Origin: Xenopus tropicalis
Lineage: Eukaryota > Chordata > Amphibia > Anura > Pipidae
Direction of reading: 5' to 3'
Assembly: GCF_000004195.4 (NCBI RefSeq)
Contig: NC_030683.2
Span: 85,399,410-85,463,409, forward strand
Length of the DNA: 64,000 nucleotides
In this document: positions 1 through 11,223 of the stretch, one piece after another
Layout of the letters: the number at the start of each line of letters is the position of its first letter
How positions within the stretch are numbered: position 1 is the first letter of the stretch
Notes under the pieces: generated by a model
Database searches by the model: none
What the model saw: only the letters and a program-made list of their open reading frames with translations
Told to the model about the DNA's origin: nothing
Program-made: the position numbers and the translations under genes

Positions 1-1145
1 TAACAGGTTATTTTAGGCTCTTAATATTTATTCATATTTTGATTGTAAAATTGAATGGGAAGAGCCCTAAGTTATTAGGAGCACACAAAATGTTTTTGTA
101 TGTACTTGCCATTAGCATAGAAATTGTTGGGTGTGGGCAGATCACAAGACCACAAGAAGTGTCAGGTTTCACTATATAGGCTACAAGTGTGCAAGGAATG
201 CACAGATGCTACTCACCACTCTCAGGTAAGGGATGCAATGTTATGGTGTGCATGTGTTGTAATAGCAAAATGATAACTAAACAGATCATTTGGCCAATGT
301 GATATTTTGTACAATAGGTACATGTTCCCACAACTCCAGCATCTACCTGTCTGAGAAGAAAGCAACTTTTTTAAATATATGCCCTAAGTTTGCATTTATA
401 AGGGGAATGGCATAAATAAAGCTTTGAAGTGCTTACAAGTGCATGTGTTCTACTGCCTGCCAAATATATATTTATATAAGTTTACAATGGATGTTATGCC
501 CCCTAAACTGGAATAAAAAATGGCCTTCAGAACCTGACAGCTGTAGGTCTCCCATTGTGAGGGGCAATGCATTCAATTTGTTTGTCTAGCCAATGTCCCT
601 AAAGTGTAAAATAACAGTAGGCTTTCCACCATTTCTCTGTGACAGGGTAGAAACTGCAGTTCTACTCCACCACTATATAAAAATAATAATAGCTATGGTT
701 ATATTTGTGTTTGTAGTCCTGTTCATCTATTTTGAGCCATATCTTAATTGCAGTAACGTTTCTTAGTACATTCCTTTGTCACATGATATTAGAAATCTGA
801 CATTTCATCATGAAATAGTTGTTTCCATAAGGTGCATATTGGAGGAAAATGGTATACTTTTTTCTTGACCATTATAGAGGTGTAGTGTCATCAATACCCT
901 GGCATACTGATGTACTCTCTAATGTACTACAAGTGTTTCATCGCATGCAACATGATTGGTGCCTCGATGTGCTGCATACAAAGAGTATAGAAGACTCATT
1001 CTAAGGCTTTTATTCATTATATAATGTACAGCATTCTGTAATAAGTTTAGACATGTAATTAGATTGTTGTTTCAAGCATACATAAAGCATATGATTATCA
1101 ATGTGTCCATCAAATTCAACCCGTAGCTTAAATATTGTATTTAGT
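1..1145. other. Non-coding sequence, nothing identified
   Basis: AT-rich, largely unique-looking sequence with no open frame of note, no clear repeat termini and no RNA gene that I can recognise. Confidence 0.5.
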
Positions 1146-1210
1146 TTAAAGGGGTAACTAAAAGTTAACTTTAGTAAGTTATACAATTCATTAATTTTTT
1201 ACCTTATTTA

Positions 1211-1226
1211 TAGTTTTTACCTTTTT
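1211..1226. repeat. Target site duplication, 3' side of the L1 element
   Basis: TAGTTTTTACCTTTTT, identical to 4690-4705. The last Ts merge with the poly(T) tract, so the inner edge could shift by a few bases. Confidence 0.85.
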
Positions 1227-1849
1227 TTTTTTTTTTTTTGAGTTTTAACTTTTTTATTAGAGATAGTAAGATACATGACATATACAGTAACAATTCCAGT
1301 TGTAGATAATTATGTCAATAAAAAGTACTGTTGTTGATCAAATGTTTTTTTGCGTATTGTTCCTTGAGGGGGGAGAGGAGGGGGTGGGGAGAGGGATTGG
1401 GTAGGTGGGGAGGGGGTGTGCAAGTGAGGTCTTGTTTTTCCAGTTTCCTGACTTGCTTGGGGGTAGTGGGTAAGTACAAGGAAAGTATACATGCATACAG
1501 TAGAAAAACATTATGGTTTTAACTAGTTAAACTATAACTGAACCATATCTAAACCATGCCGGGTGGGGTGTTTCTCATTGCTCTTCTCCACATTTTGCTT
1601 TTCTCTGGGGTCCGGGTCCAACCTGAACATTATTTCTTTCTGGTTCCCTCGTGGCCTATCCCTGGGGCTCTTAGGTCAACATCTGATTTGACTTTATCCC
1701 TTCTGTTTCCCTGCCCTCCTACTGGAGGGGTGATTATATGATAACCTTCTATGGTTTGTATAGCTGAAGTATCTCACATAACTTATGTGAGTTATACATG
1801 GGGAAGGCATGGTTCAAGTGGTGGAAGTGAGGTATTGTTCCCAGGGGGC

Positions 1850-2557
1850 CCACTCTTTTTGAAACCGTTCTTGTTCATCATTTAAGATGCTGGTTAATTT
1901 TTCATTAACGTAGATCCAGTTTACCTTATTTTTTCATTGTAAGATAGGCAAGAGTGGGGATTTCCACGATCTTGCTATTGTTAATTTGGCTGCGGTAAAA
2001 TTTGGTTTATCAGCTTCCATGTATGTTTGTTTACATTAGGTAGTTTCTTCCCCAATAAAGCATGTTCTGGAGATTTGGGTAGGTTAACTCCTGTTACTGA
2101 AAGTATCATTTCGTAGACCCTAATCCAGAATCTTTGTACCCTGGGGCACTGCCACCATATGTGATAAACCGTGCCTTCCCCTCTACAGTTTCTAAAACAT
2201 TGCGGGTTATATTGGTTGTTTATTTTGTGTAGCCTGGCTGGAACCAGGTACCAGCGTAAGAGAACTTTTTATCCCGCTTCCAGCAGGGCAGTGTTGATTG
2301 AGTTATGCGCTGCTTGGTCCCATATTTTAAGCCAATCCTTTTCATCAATTGTATGACCCAGATCTTTTTCCCAGGCTTTTACGTACGGCAGGGTAGATGG
2401 GGTGTTAGTTTCGGATAGTATGTTACATAGTTTTGACAAGACCCCTTTGGAGTATGGGTATTTGGTACATATTGTCTCCAGGTACATAGAGGGTGGTGTG
2501 TTTACTTCCTTGAATTTAGATTTTAGGTAATGTTGTACCTGTAGGTACCTGAAAAGT
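1850..2557 (-). pseudogene. L1-clade ORF2 C-terminal region, frameshifted
   Basis: The 2269-2487 segment (about 72 residues, ending in an Ala-Leu-Leu-Glu-Ala-Gly stop) is a different frame of the same protein. Below about 2275 the homology shifts frame again into RWYLVPARLHK, followed by a Cys-X3-Cys-X7-His-X4-Cys cluster near 2150-2210, the L1 C-terminal zinc-knuckle-like motif. At least two frameshifts separate this from the RT part. The exact 3' end of coding homology is unclear. Confidence 0.7.
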
Positions 2558-4689
2558 TCACCGGGGGGGAGAGTACAGTTGTTGGAATCTATCCCAGTTC
2601 AGGGGGCCTGAGATTCCATACATATACCTTAGTACTGTGAGCCCCTTGGATACCCACCACCGGAAAGATCCCTGGTCTAATCCTGGGAGGAATTCTGGGT
2701 TTCCCACTATCGGGACAGCTGGATAATGGGGGGAGAACAGCTTTGCTTTGTGCTTTATCTTGTCCCATATGGTTAGGGTTTGCTCTAGCATAGGAGTTAA
2801 ACCTTCAGGTCTATGTACATAGGGGAGCCATATAGTCGCTGCCAGCTTAGCTGGGCTGATAAGTGTTTCCTCCATGGTTACCCATTTTGGAGGCGGATTG
2901 GCGTATAGCATGGGGATGGATGCTATTTTGGCCGCTCGATAGTAATTACCAAAATTTGGAACTCCTAGACCTCCCTTTTGTCTTGGTGCTTGCATTGTTG
3001 CTTTTGAGACTCTGGGGGGTCTAGTGTTCCAAATGTATTTCGTTACCTGTTGCTGTAGTGTTTCGATATCGGGACCCGGTATTGAAATAGGTAGGGTTCT
3101 GAAATAGTACAATACTTGTGGTAAAATTACCATTTTGACTGCATGGATCCGGCCGATCCAGGATGTATCCTGTTTTGTCCAGGTTTTTAGGGTAGTCATC
3201 ACATTTTTCCACAAGGGGGGGTAGTTAGTTCTATATAGGTCTTGTATTTGTGGAGTTATTTTAATACCTAGGTATTTTAAGTAAGCTGGTTGCCACTTGA
3301 AATCAAAGTTTAATTGGAGAAGCTTGAGTTGTGGAGGTGGAAGATTCATATTCATAGCGTAGGTTTTTGTGTAGTTTATCTTAAGTCCTGATATCTCCGC
3401 ATATTTATCAAATGTGTTTATTAGGTTGGGTAGAGTGGTGAGTGGTCTGGTTATCATTAATAGAATGTCATCTGCAAAGAGACATATTTTATGGTGATTG
3501 GATTCTGTTTGCAGGCCTGATATGTTGATGTTGTTACGAATTTGTGCGGCCAGTGGTTCCAGAGCTAGTATGAACAAGATAGGGGATAGAGGGCAGCCTT
3601 GCCTCGTACCTCCTGATAGTGGAAAGGTCTCTGTATAATATGGGCCCCATCTAACATAAGCTTGGGGGTAATTGTACAGTGCTTTAATGACGTGTTGGAA
3701 TTTTTGTTTGAATACCCATTTATCTAGGATATAGTGCAGGTAGGGCCATGAGACTGAGTCAAAGGCTTTACTTAGATCAATGTATAATAATAACCCTGGT
3801 ATTGCCTTGGATCTAATTGTGTGTATGAAGGTCAGGGCCCTTCTGATGTTGTCAGTTGCTTGACGTTTGGGGACAAAGCCCACTTGGTCGCTGTCGATTA
3901 TGGTAGGGAGAAATGTATTTATTCGGTCTGCCAGAATTTTTGACAGAATTTTTACATCTATGTTCATGATGGAGATTGGCCTATAGTTTGCACAATCTAG
4001 TGAGTCTGTATCTGGTTTCGGTATTGGGGTGACCTGCGCTAAAAGTGAGTCTCTCCCTCAAAATCCTCCATCCATTATTTCGTTTAGTGCATTTGTTAAC
4101 TGGGGTGTCAATATTTTAGCGTATTTTTTGTAATATAAGGCCGTAAAGCCATCTGGGCCAGGCGCTTTGGGTATTTTAAGTTGTTTGATAGCCCTTAGGA
4201 CTTCCTCCTGGGTTATTATATTTTCCATAAGATTTGTTTGGGATTCTGCCAGGTGCGGAAGATTTGCTGTTTCTATGAACCTGTTTGCTTTTTCCCTGGG
4301 GAAGGGTGTGCCTGAGGAGAATAACGATTTGTAGAATTTACCAAATTCCTCTATTATTTTAGTTGGGTTCCCCGAGATCTCCCCTTGGGAAGTTCTAATT
4401 TTATATAAAGCTGTATTTGGGGTTGATGGTTTTTTCAGTTGTTTTGCTAATAGTGTTGTAGGTTTGTTGCTTAATGAATAGTATTTTTGGGATCTCCATC
4501 GAAGGGTGGAGGCTGCTTTAGCTGATAAATGTAGGTCTAGTTCTGTCCTTAATTTAGACAGCTGAGCTCTTAATGCTGGGGAGGAGGCATTTTTGTTCTG
4601 TTTCTCTAGGTCCTCCAGTTTGGTTTGCATTAGAGCTGTTTGCTGGTTGGATTGTTTTATTTTGTAAGAAATGGCACTTACGATATGAC
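2558..4689 (-). pseudogene. L1-clade ORF2 remnant: reverse transcriptase with one nonsense codon
   Basis: Two stretches in the same frame (4630-4058 and 3967-2558) are separated only by a TGA at 4058-4060, after which the reading continues into the NYRPIS motif. RT motifs counted from the Met at 3967: IDLSKAFDSVSW with catalytic Asp64, GTRQGCPLSP at 120-129, and FADD at 164-167. The N-terminal part carries PKAPGPDGF, typical of RT motif 0/1. The reading ends at a stop by a run of Gs near 2560, where the homologous protein continues in another frame, so a frameshift is likely. The copy cannot encode a full protein. Nearest family: L1/Tx1 LINE ORF2. Confidence 0.88.
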
Positions 4690-4705
4690 TAGTTTTTACC
4701 TTTTT
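4690..4705. repeat. Target site duplication, 5' side of the L1 element
   Basis: A second copy of TAGTTTTTACCTTTTT, directly abutting the truncated 5' end of the LINE. Confidence 0.85.
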
Positions 4706-5035
4706 AATAGTAATTATTTGCCTCCTTTTTATAGTATTTGTCTCCCTTTTTTAAGCTTTCAAATGGGGTTGACTGACCTCAGCAGCCAAAATAAAATATT
4801 GGTTTGTGAGGCTGCAATCCATTTGTTATTAAAACTTTTTATTATTAAGCCTTCTATTCAGGCCCTCTCCTATCCTTATTCCAGTCTCTTATTTACACTA
4901 CTTCCTGGTTACTTGGGTAAATTAGACACTAGCAACCAGATGCAATCTGAAATTCCAAACTGGAGAGCTGTTCAACAAAAAAAATACATAATTTAAAATC
5001 TAAAAATGATTGAATAATGAAATGAATAAGCCACA

Positions 5036-5694
5036 TTGAATTGTAAAGTGTTAGAGAGCTTCCATTCCACAGAATGCTTTTTGGCAGTAAACTTGTTTCT
5101 ATCTCTCTACATAATGCCATCCAGGAATTTAAAATTGATTAAAACGTGAACCTCTTTTGAGGCCATGGGGTGCAAGATTGAAGGAGGTGTGAGCAACATG
5201 ACACACTGGTTTGGAATTCCAGTCTAGGAGTGCAGTTTATAACACCTGCATATTAATTATTATGTCATTCAAAATATACACAATATTATTCAAGTTTATT
5301 AAACAAGGGATATCAAATTTGAACAGATTGATTGCTATTAAACATTCTTTTTATCACCAATCAATCATCAACCAGGTATAGGTATATATTGGAAGTTTTT
5401 TTTATATCCACAGTAGTTCTCTGTTATGAATGAGGCACACATGATCTGAAAACAGAGGTGGGTTTTCTACTTGCAGTGAATGAATCACACCCTGTGCAAT
5501 TCATATGGAGTCAAGTTGTAAGATATTTACCCTTGTAGAAATTCAGGTCAAAGCTTTATGAAGACGTCTTTTCTAGGTGGTAGAAAGGTATGTGTTGATG
5601 ACAGCTGGAAAATTAATCTTCAGAATGCCAACTCCAGGTGTTTATTATTTTTTTTTGCATTCCCTAGTTTCATTGATCACATCTGAAGGGAGAT
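5036..5694. promoter_or_regulatory. Upstream flank of the methyltransferase-like gene (promoter expected, not resolved)
   Basis: By position this should contain the 5' UTR and promoter. I see an AGGTCAAAG nuclear-receptor-like half-site near 5546 and a TATATAT run near 5382, but no pair that convincingly sets a start site. An unseen upstream noncoding exon is possible. Confidence 0.25.
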
Positions 5695-5848
5695 ATGGAA
5701 AGTGTGTCAGAAATACATTCAAAGTGCAACAATAATTTTAATGCGAAAAAATATCTGGAAGTTTATTATGGAGTCGATCCCAAAACTCAGCAAGTGGACA
5801 TAGAATCAAAGTTTGTTCTGGGGTTCCTGCATGATGTATTTGCTTCAG
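5695..5848 (+). CDS. Methyltransferase-like gene, coding exon 1
   Basis: The exon encodes residues 1-51 plus the first base of codon 52 and ends at TTCAG|GTAAGC, a strong donor. It carries the N-terminal lid helix region with Tyr20, which in NNMT-type enzymes closes over the substrate and cofactor. The 5' UTR and promoter are not identifiable; the 550 bases upstream are AT-rich without a clear TATA/initiator pair. Confidence 0.85.
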
Positions 5849-8800
5849 GTAAGCTTTGTTTCCCAGGAAATATATGAACATGTTAGGCTCGGTGGTGTTT
5901 TACATTTCACAAGCTCCAAGTTAAGCCGGATGATCATTATGTTTTTTTCAAATTTCCTTCTGTCCTGTCCCCTGTCATGCCCCCTGTCCTTCTTATGCAC
6001 CATTAGTGAAGGATTCTTGTCAGTTTAGAAGATATGTATGCTGGGGTGGATGGGGGTTGTGACAAGACTTGAGCTTACCAAATATGGGTAATTTATTGTC
6101 AGGCAATTTGACTACTCCTTACTGGCCCATGCATGGGGCCAAAACAATAGTTAATATCTGATAGAGTCTCCCCATCTATTGATATCTATATAAATATACA
6201 ATGTTACATGGAAATGGTGCACTCAAGGGACATAAAATGTGTGTTTCAGTCCTCCCTGGGCCCTTCCTCAATACAAACAAACAGTGCAACCAAGGCCCAC
6301 CCACTAAAAGACCACCAGGATTATGCAGAAAGGTGGGGCCAGAACATCTGGGCATCAACAGTGTCAGTACATGTTGTACTTATCCTGTTCATCACAGCAA
6401 CCAATATGGGTCTGAGGCAGTTGGAGTAATTAAAGCAAGCATCCAGTTGCTTGTTATGGGTTAAAGGACTAATGGAATCTTTACCCATATACAGATTCAT
6501 ATTTAGCTTTAATCTGGGGCACTGATATCAGGTCATTCCATGACCCATAGTGGGCTGCAACAGAACTAGCAGTTTTAGCAGTTGTGTCACACCAGCAGAT
6601 ATAAAGTTCAAAATGTATAAAATTCTAGCAGATCAGGAGCAGAAAGCCTGATACTTTGCCACTGATTTTTTTTTTTATAGCTGCAGGGAGCAGGTACTGC
6701 TTCTTTTACTGCCATAGTTTAAACCTTGACGCTGGGGCAAGAACTGGGTAAGCTGAAAGGTAGACTTTGAAGCTCCCTGCCCTCTCCAATTCCCAAAATG
6801 TTGTGCTAAAACTAGCAGGTCTGTATTCTTAAATGCCGTCAACTCCTACGGGCATTATGTTTCTGAAGAAAATATATTTTTGGATGGGCCTTCCCAGTTC
6901 TGATGCCTATGGTAATAGGGAGTGGATCTATTTATGTCACATGACTTGCTGTATACTGTGACTTGTACATGGAGGCAAGGCTGAACAATGCACAATAAAC
7001 ATTTTACAGAATATTTCTTGTCTCTTAGCCCATCCTCCAAGTACCTTAGTACATTTGTTTTTATACATTTGCAACTATGCTGCAACTTTATTGAGTTTAT
7101 TGTGATTAGATTGATCAATCATTAATTAAATGACTGTGAGCCTATGTGGAAGGCAGAAAATATAACAAATAAGGTGTATAGATGTTGCCTAAGAATCAGT
7201 AGCTTCGTAAACAAATGGTACTGTATATTTTCTCTCCCTATCAGGTCACATAGCAGGAGACAGTTTGATAGAAATTGGGGCTGGACCTGTGTTATATCAT
7301 ATCATGTCTGCTTCAGAACAATTTAACAGCATCTACATGACTGATTATTGTGAAGAAAGTTTACATGAAATAGATAAATGTCTACACGGGCAAAAAGATG
7401 CTTTTGATTGGACACCATATTTAAAATATGTATGTAACCTGGAGGGCAACAGGTGGGTATTTCAGTGCATTATATCTGAATGAATGTGAGAGAATGAGAC
7501 TGAGGGAAAAAGGGTAATTGGTAAAGCCCCAAATCTGAACCCTTAAATGGACACTTCCCCTAAAGCCAACTGTAAAGCTGTCCCACTGTGCCCCTTAGTT
7601 CTCTATAGAATAAAACCTTGCTGGACTACAGCTCCCAACATGCCTTAACCTTGATAATATGTCAAAGTATTCTGGGGTTTGTAGTCCCTTGAGCATTTAA
7701 TTGGTTCAGTACATCTCCTTAATTAATTAAAGGGTGTTCTACCAAAAATGTTTTTTTTTACTTTAAAAAAAACAATTTTAAGCAACATCAAAAATACAGT
7801 AATTAAAAACTGTTCATTGAATAAGGTTTTATGTAAAAGTGAAAAAATGAACAAACACTGTTTTAAATTACAATTATATTTTTAACTTTGTATTCTTGCA
7901 TGTAATTGCAGGTAATTGCAGTATTTGTTTATCCCTTTCTTTTCTATGGTTCTGACCCTTGAAACAATGTAACAGAAGTATGTTTTCTTTTAAGGTTAAT
8001 CTTAACACCACTGAAAGTGATTCTGTATATGGGAGAGATGTGTAGAATTACAATTCCATTATGTAAAAAAAATTTTAGCAATAGGTGCCATACTGTGTGT
8101 CCCAAATGTAAAAAATGAGGGGGAGAATGGTGCAGAGGTTCGCCCAGAGCAACCACCTGCATCAGTCATTTCATTTCACCTGAACCCCTGAATAGAAGCT
8201 GACATAGAGTCCCAACAGTACCAAAAAGCATGATAGAAGAAATTGCTAATACAGGTATGGGATCCCTTATCCGGAAACCCGATATCCAGAAAGCTCCGAA
8301 TTACGGAAAGTCTGTCTCCCATAGACTCCATTATAAGCAAATAATTCAGATTTTAAAAATTGATTTCTTTTTTCTCTGTAAAAATAAAATAGTGCTTTGT
8401 ATTTGATCCAAACTAAGATATAATTAATCCTTACTGGATGCAAAATTTAATTTAGTTTAATTAATGTTTTATTGATTTTTTAATAGACTTAAGGTATGAA
8501 GATCCAAATTACAGAAAGACCCCTTATCCAGAATACCCTTGGTCCCCAGCATTCTGGATAATGGGTCCTATACCTGTACCTAAAAAAAAACAGACAAATA
8601 AATTATAAGTGCTCAGGTGCACTCTAAGGGCTCTGGCACACGGGGAGATTAGTCGCCCGCGGCAAAACTCCCTGTTCGCGGGCGACTAATCTCCCCGAGT
8701 TGCCTTCCTCTGCTATCCCACTGGCGAACATGTAAGTCGCCGGTGGGATGGCACACGCGGCGGCGTGATTTCGCGCAAATCGCCAAAAAAGACTCGCAAG

Positions 8801-10337
8801 TCTTTTTCGGCGATTTCCCGAAATCGCCCCGCGGCGTCTGCCATCCCGCCGTCGACTTACATTGTCGCCAGTGGGATGGCAGGGGAAGGCAACTCGGGGA
8901 GATTAGTCGCCCGCGAACAGGGAGTTTTGCCGCGGGCGACTAATCTCCCCGTGTGCCAGAGCCCTAAGGGGGTTTAAGCTTTCATATAAATCTAGGTTTC
9001 TGCTGTTTTCATAAAATAATGGTAAATAATAAAGAGAAGTGAACCCTAGAAGTAGCTTGGTATTTGCTGCATTTCATTAGTGAAAGTGAAGAGACCTGCA
9101 GCTTCCAACTTGAATAGAGTGCAATCTATGTTCAGCAACACTCTATCCAAGAGGAGCAGGGGGGGTGGAGTTGGTGGAACTACTACTGTTTCCCTAACTT
9201 GTACATCATTAGGGAGCAGCCTCCTGACTCTGTCGTCCGCTCATCATGCAGGGTTATTAATGTGTCACATTGTGTAACATTGCAAATCCTGATCTCCAGG
9301 GGCATATGTGTTTGTTAGATGAACTCTAAGGGTTATGCACTCACACCCAAGGGAAAATGCATGTAAATAGGGTGTATTCACTTACCATGATGTAAGTAGG
9401 GTGCATTCACTTAACCTGATGCAGTGAGCAAAGTGCACTTTTGCATGCAACCAACATCAGTGCACCACTTTTCCCCCAATATTCATATGTATGTTTAGTC
9501 TGCCTAGCATTAGTTCCAGTGATTGGTGTCCCAATGCCATATTAATGCACAGTTCTGAGGGAAACCTGAAGCTACAGCCTGGTTGGGAGGTGACTGTAGC
9601 TTCAGGGCTCACACAGCACTGTCGATCAATAGCAACACAAGTACCTTAAAAGTGACTTTACATGCAACTTTCTGTGGGGGAAAGTGCAAATTGTCCACTG
9701 TGCCTGCAGATGTAAATGAGTCCTAATGTCTGTATGTTACACTCTCTTTTTCTATAGATATACCATTTTCATTGCTTAGTAAGGCCAGAAATTCACATGT
9801 ATAAATATCTCATAATATCAAATACACCATAGTATGTTTATGAAAAGTATTAAAATATGCAGTAGCTTTACTATAAAATAATTTCAATGTGTTACATTTT
9901 TGCTAATTTTTCTTTTTAGGTCCACTCCTAAGAATAAAATGGAACAGATGAAAAAGAATATTAAACTAATGAAGTGTGATGTCACGCTGGCCAATCCACT
10001 GCACCCAAACACAGTTCCCCAAGCAGACTGTGTGATAGTTGCAGGATGCCTCATATGTGCTTGTAAAACCCCTGATGAGTTCCGAAATGCTTTAAATAAC
10101 ATTTCATCCTTAGTAAGACCAGGGGGTTATCTGATTATTGTTGACTACCTAGGTGCCTCCTATTATCTGATTGGTCAAACAAGGCTGGATCTTCTCTCAC
10201 TTGATGAGAACATTGTCAAACAAAATGTAATGGCTGCTGGATTTTCCATAGAGGAGTTTAAGGTTGGAAACAACTTTGGCATTCCCTATGAGATTTTTAA
10301 TTGTAAGGAGGTGTTCTGTCTCCTCGCTAAGAAGTGA
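5695..10337 (+). CDS. NNMT/INMT/PNMT-family N-methyltransferase-like gene, spliced CDS (join 5695..5848, 7245..7452, 9920..10337)
   Basis: Three exons joined at GT/AG sites in phases 1 and 2 give 780 nt, or 259 residues plus stop, close to the roughly 264 residues of nicotinamide N-methyltransferase (NNMT). The family transfers methyl from S-adenosylmethionine to small amines in the cytosol. Seen in order: a conserved Tyr at residue 20 in FNAKKYLEVYY; SAM motif I IEIGAGP (61-66 region); TDY with Asp85; FDW then CNLEGNR (105-121); KCDVT (139-143); ADCV (156-159); RPGGYLIIVD ending at Asp196; SYYLIG (201-206). The three-exon structure matches known NNMT, INMT and PNMT genes. There is no signal peptide or membrane segment. 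Compared with human NNMT as I recall it, the nicotinamide-contacting serines (human 201 and 213) are Ala200 and Leu212 here, so the substrate may differ. The exact paralogue cannot be named. The ATG follows no obvious upstream in-frame start. Confidence 0.9.
7245..7452 (+). CDS. Methyltransferase-like gene, coding exon 2
   Basis: The exon follows a pyrimidine-rich acceptor (TCTCTCCCTATCAG) and ends AACAG|GTGGGT. It encodes residues 52-121, including the glycine-rich SAM-binding loop EIGAGP and the acidic motif TDY (Asp85) expected to contact the cofactor. It joins exon 1 in phase 1 through a split glycine codon. Confidence 0.88.
8250..8578 (+). repeat. 'TACAGGTATGGGATC' MITE, in intron 2
   Basis: The terminal inverted repeats TACAGGTATGGGATC and (at the other end) its near-complement ending CCTATACCTGTA enclose about 329 bp with the family motifs TTATCCGGAAACCC, CCATAGACTCCATT and CTTAAGGTATG. 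It is one of eight copies in the window. The superfamily is not resolved: no clear target duplication is visible. Confidence 0.8.
8628..8964. mobile_element. Palindromic GC-rich MITE (Harbinger-like, TAA target duplication), in intron 2
   Basis: Long inverted arms start GGGCTCTGGCACACGGGG and end with the complement. TAA flanks both sides (8625-8627 and 8965-8967), which fits the TWA target of PIF/Harbinger elements. Much of the 337 bp folds back, with extra inner palindromes around GTCGCC and CGGCGATTT motifs. It is far more GC-rich and CpG-rich than its surroundings. Confidence 0.8.
9920..10337 (+). CDS. Methyltransferase-like gene, coding exon 3 with stop
   Basis: The acceptor is TTCTTTTTAG|G, and exon 2 joins in phase 2 through a split arginine codon. 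It encodes residues 121-259: the CDVT adenine-contact strand, the ADCV strand, the PGGYLIIVD strand before the substrate-facing SYYLIG segment, and a C-terminal strand ending LLAKK before TGA. The C-terminus matches the usual end of the family (VARK/LAKK). Confidence 0.9.
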
Positions 10338-10640
10338 AAAGATAAATATTTACTATTTAAGTTCTTCCGGACAGAGTTGCTGCATCTGTTGGACAAGTAC
10401 AAGAATGTTTTCCAATGAGCTGTATTTGTTAGTGAGACATAATTATATGAAAAGCATGAGACACCATGGCTTATACTGGACTATTGCCCAGTGTCATCTC
10501 TCTGAACAGGTCTGTACTGGCAGTCTCTGTAGGAACCTCTACCAAAAGTACCTGTACTTAAAGTGTGACATCATGAGTTACTTTTCACATTTCATTTGGA
10601 AAACGTTTCAAATAATAAAAGGAGCCTGCAAAGAGCATTG
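10338..10640 (+). terminator. 3' UTR and poly(A) signal of the methyltransferase-like gene
   Basis: A canonical AATAAA lies at 10614-10619, about 280 bases after the stop codon. A GT-rich stretch (TTGTGTGTCTTTG) begins near 10638, as expected for a downstream cleavage element. Cleavage is inferred near 10630-10640. Confidence 0.7.
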
Positions 10641-11223
10641 TGTGTCTTTGAAATTTTCCCTTCAGATGCTTTATGTCAGAGGGGGCAGCTGGTGAAACAA
10701 CGAAGGCAGGCAATTTAAGGACGGCTTCTTAATTGCTTGCCACTTCTAGATATACTGACATATCTGTCACTACATATATATGTGTACTTATAAACTGAAG
10801 ACAAACATCGCCGGTGAGCAACTATATTTGAATGGTCACTTTCAAGTTAGAAAACAAAAGCAAAGATCTGATTGATTGCTATGGGCAACATCACCGGTGA
10901 TGTTTGTCTCCAATGTTAATAAATACTCCCCATACTGTACTCATGCTATTAATGTTGTCTTTACATAATTGATTCATTTAGTGTGCATGTGTTTTTTTTT
11001 TATTACTAACAAGATTAAATTTAAAAGTCAATACGTTAGTTCACTGCTATGGTCACCACGGTCCAGATGTATCTTTTTATTACAAATGGGAGAATCCACA
11101 GATTTATATATAAATGTGCCTGAGTATAAACTGTATCTTATAAGTATGTATATTTAGTAGATAATGCCCCCCTACTGTAATTTAAACCTATATTATAAGT
11201 CACCAATGCGTTCCATGATCATA
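10641..11223. other. Intergenic spacer with one short foldback repeat
   Basis: Downstream of the gene. It contains the 109-bp foldback at 10800-10908 (listed separately) and otherwise nothing identified. Confidence 0.45.
10800..10908. repeat. Short foldback MITE with GACAAACATCRCCGG termini
   Basis: GACAAACATCGCCGGTGA at the left end is matched in inverted orientation by TCACCGGTGATGTTTGTC at the right end. The interior is AT-rich. No convincing target duplication is seen, so the class is unknown. Confidence 0.55.

Larger units (their letters stand above)
1227..4689 (-). mobile_element. 5'-truncated L1-clade LINE, minus strand
   Basis: The element reads on the minus strand and ends in a tail seen as 18 Ts at 1222-1239. 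It is flanked by the 16-bp target duplication TAGTTTTTACCTTTTT (1211-1226 and 4690-4705), the hallmark of target-primed reverse transcription. The retained part covers the linker upstream of RT, the RT domain, the C-terminal cysteine/histidine region and a 3' UTR with a purine-rich tract on the plus strand (about 1368-1420). The endonuclease domain is missing because of 5' truncation. Assignment to the L1/Tx1 group rests on RT motifs and the C-terminal CX3CX7HX4C pattern. Confidence 0.88.
1146..5035. repeat. TTAA-flanked Xenopus MITE (T2-like), split by the L1 insertion
   Basis: The left part (1146-1226) begins TTAAAGGGG then the AAAGTTAACTTTAGTA family motif. The right part (4706 to about 5035) has the family landmarks TATTCAGGCCCTCTCCTAT, the CTAGCAACCAGATGC motif and CCAAACTGGAGAGCTG. 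The parts rejoin at the L1 target duplication. The right terminus is degraded. The same family recurs at 27764, 29823, 50623, 52450 and 60297. Confidence 0.65.
7453..9919 (+). other. Intron 2 of the methyltransferase-like gene
   Basis: The 2.47-kb intron holds two MITEs (8250-8578 and 8628-8964, listed separately), a 'ggactacagctccca' MITE remnant near 7620-7740, and a tandem duplication of about 29 bases at 9368-9425. No coding sequence is seen in it. Intron 1 (5849-7244) is unique AT-rich sequence with no recognisable element. Confidence 0.7.

Noticed and set aside
1310..1492. Proline-rich open frame on the minus strand
   Set aside because: It lies in the C-rich 3' UTR of the L1 element and has no protein features.
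9900..9919. An upstream ATG at 9900 as the start of a separate gene
   Set aside because: Those codons lie in the polypyrimidine tract before the exon 3 acceptor. The reading belongs to the spliced methyltransferase.
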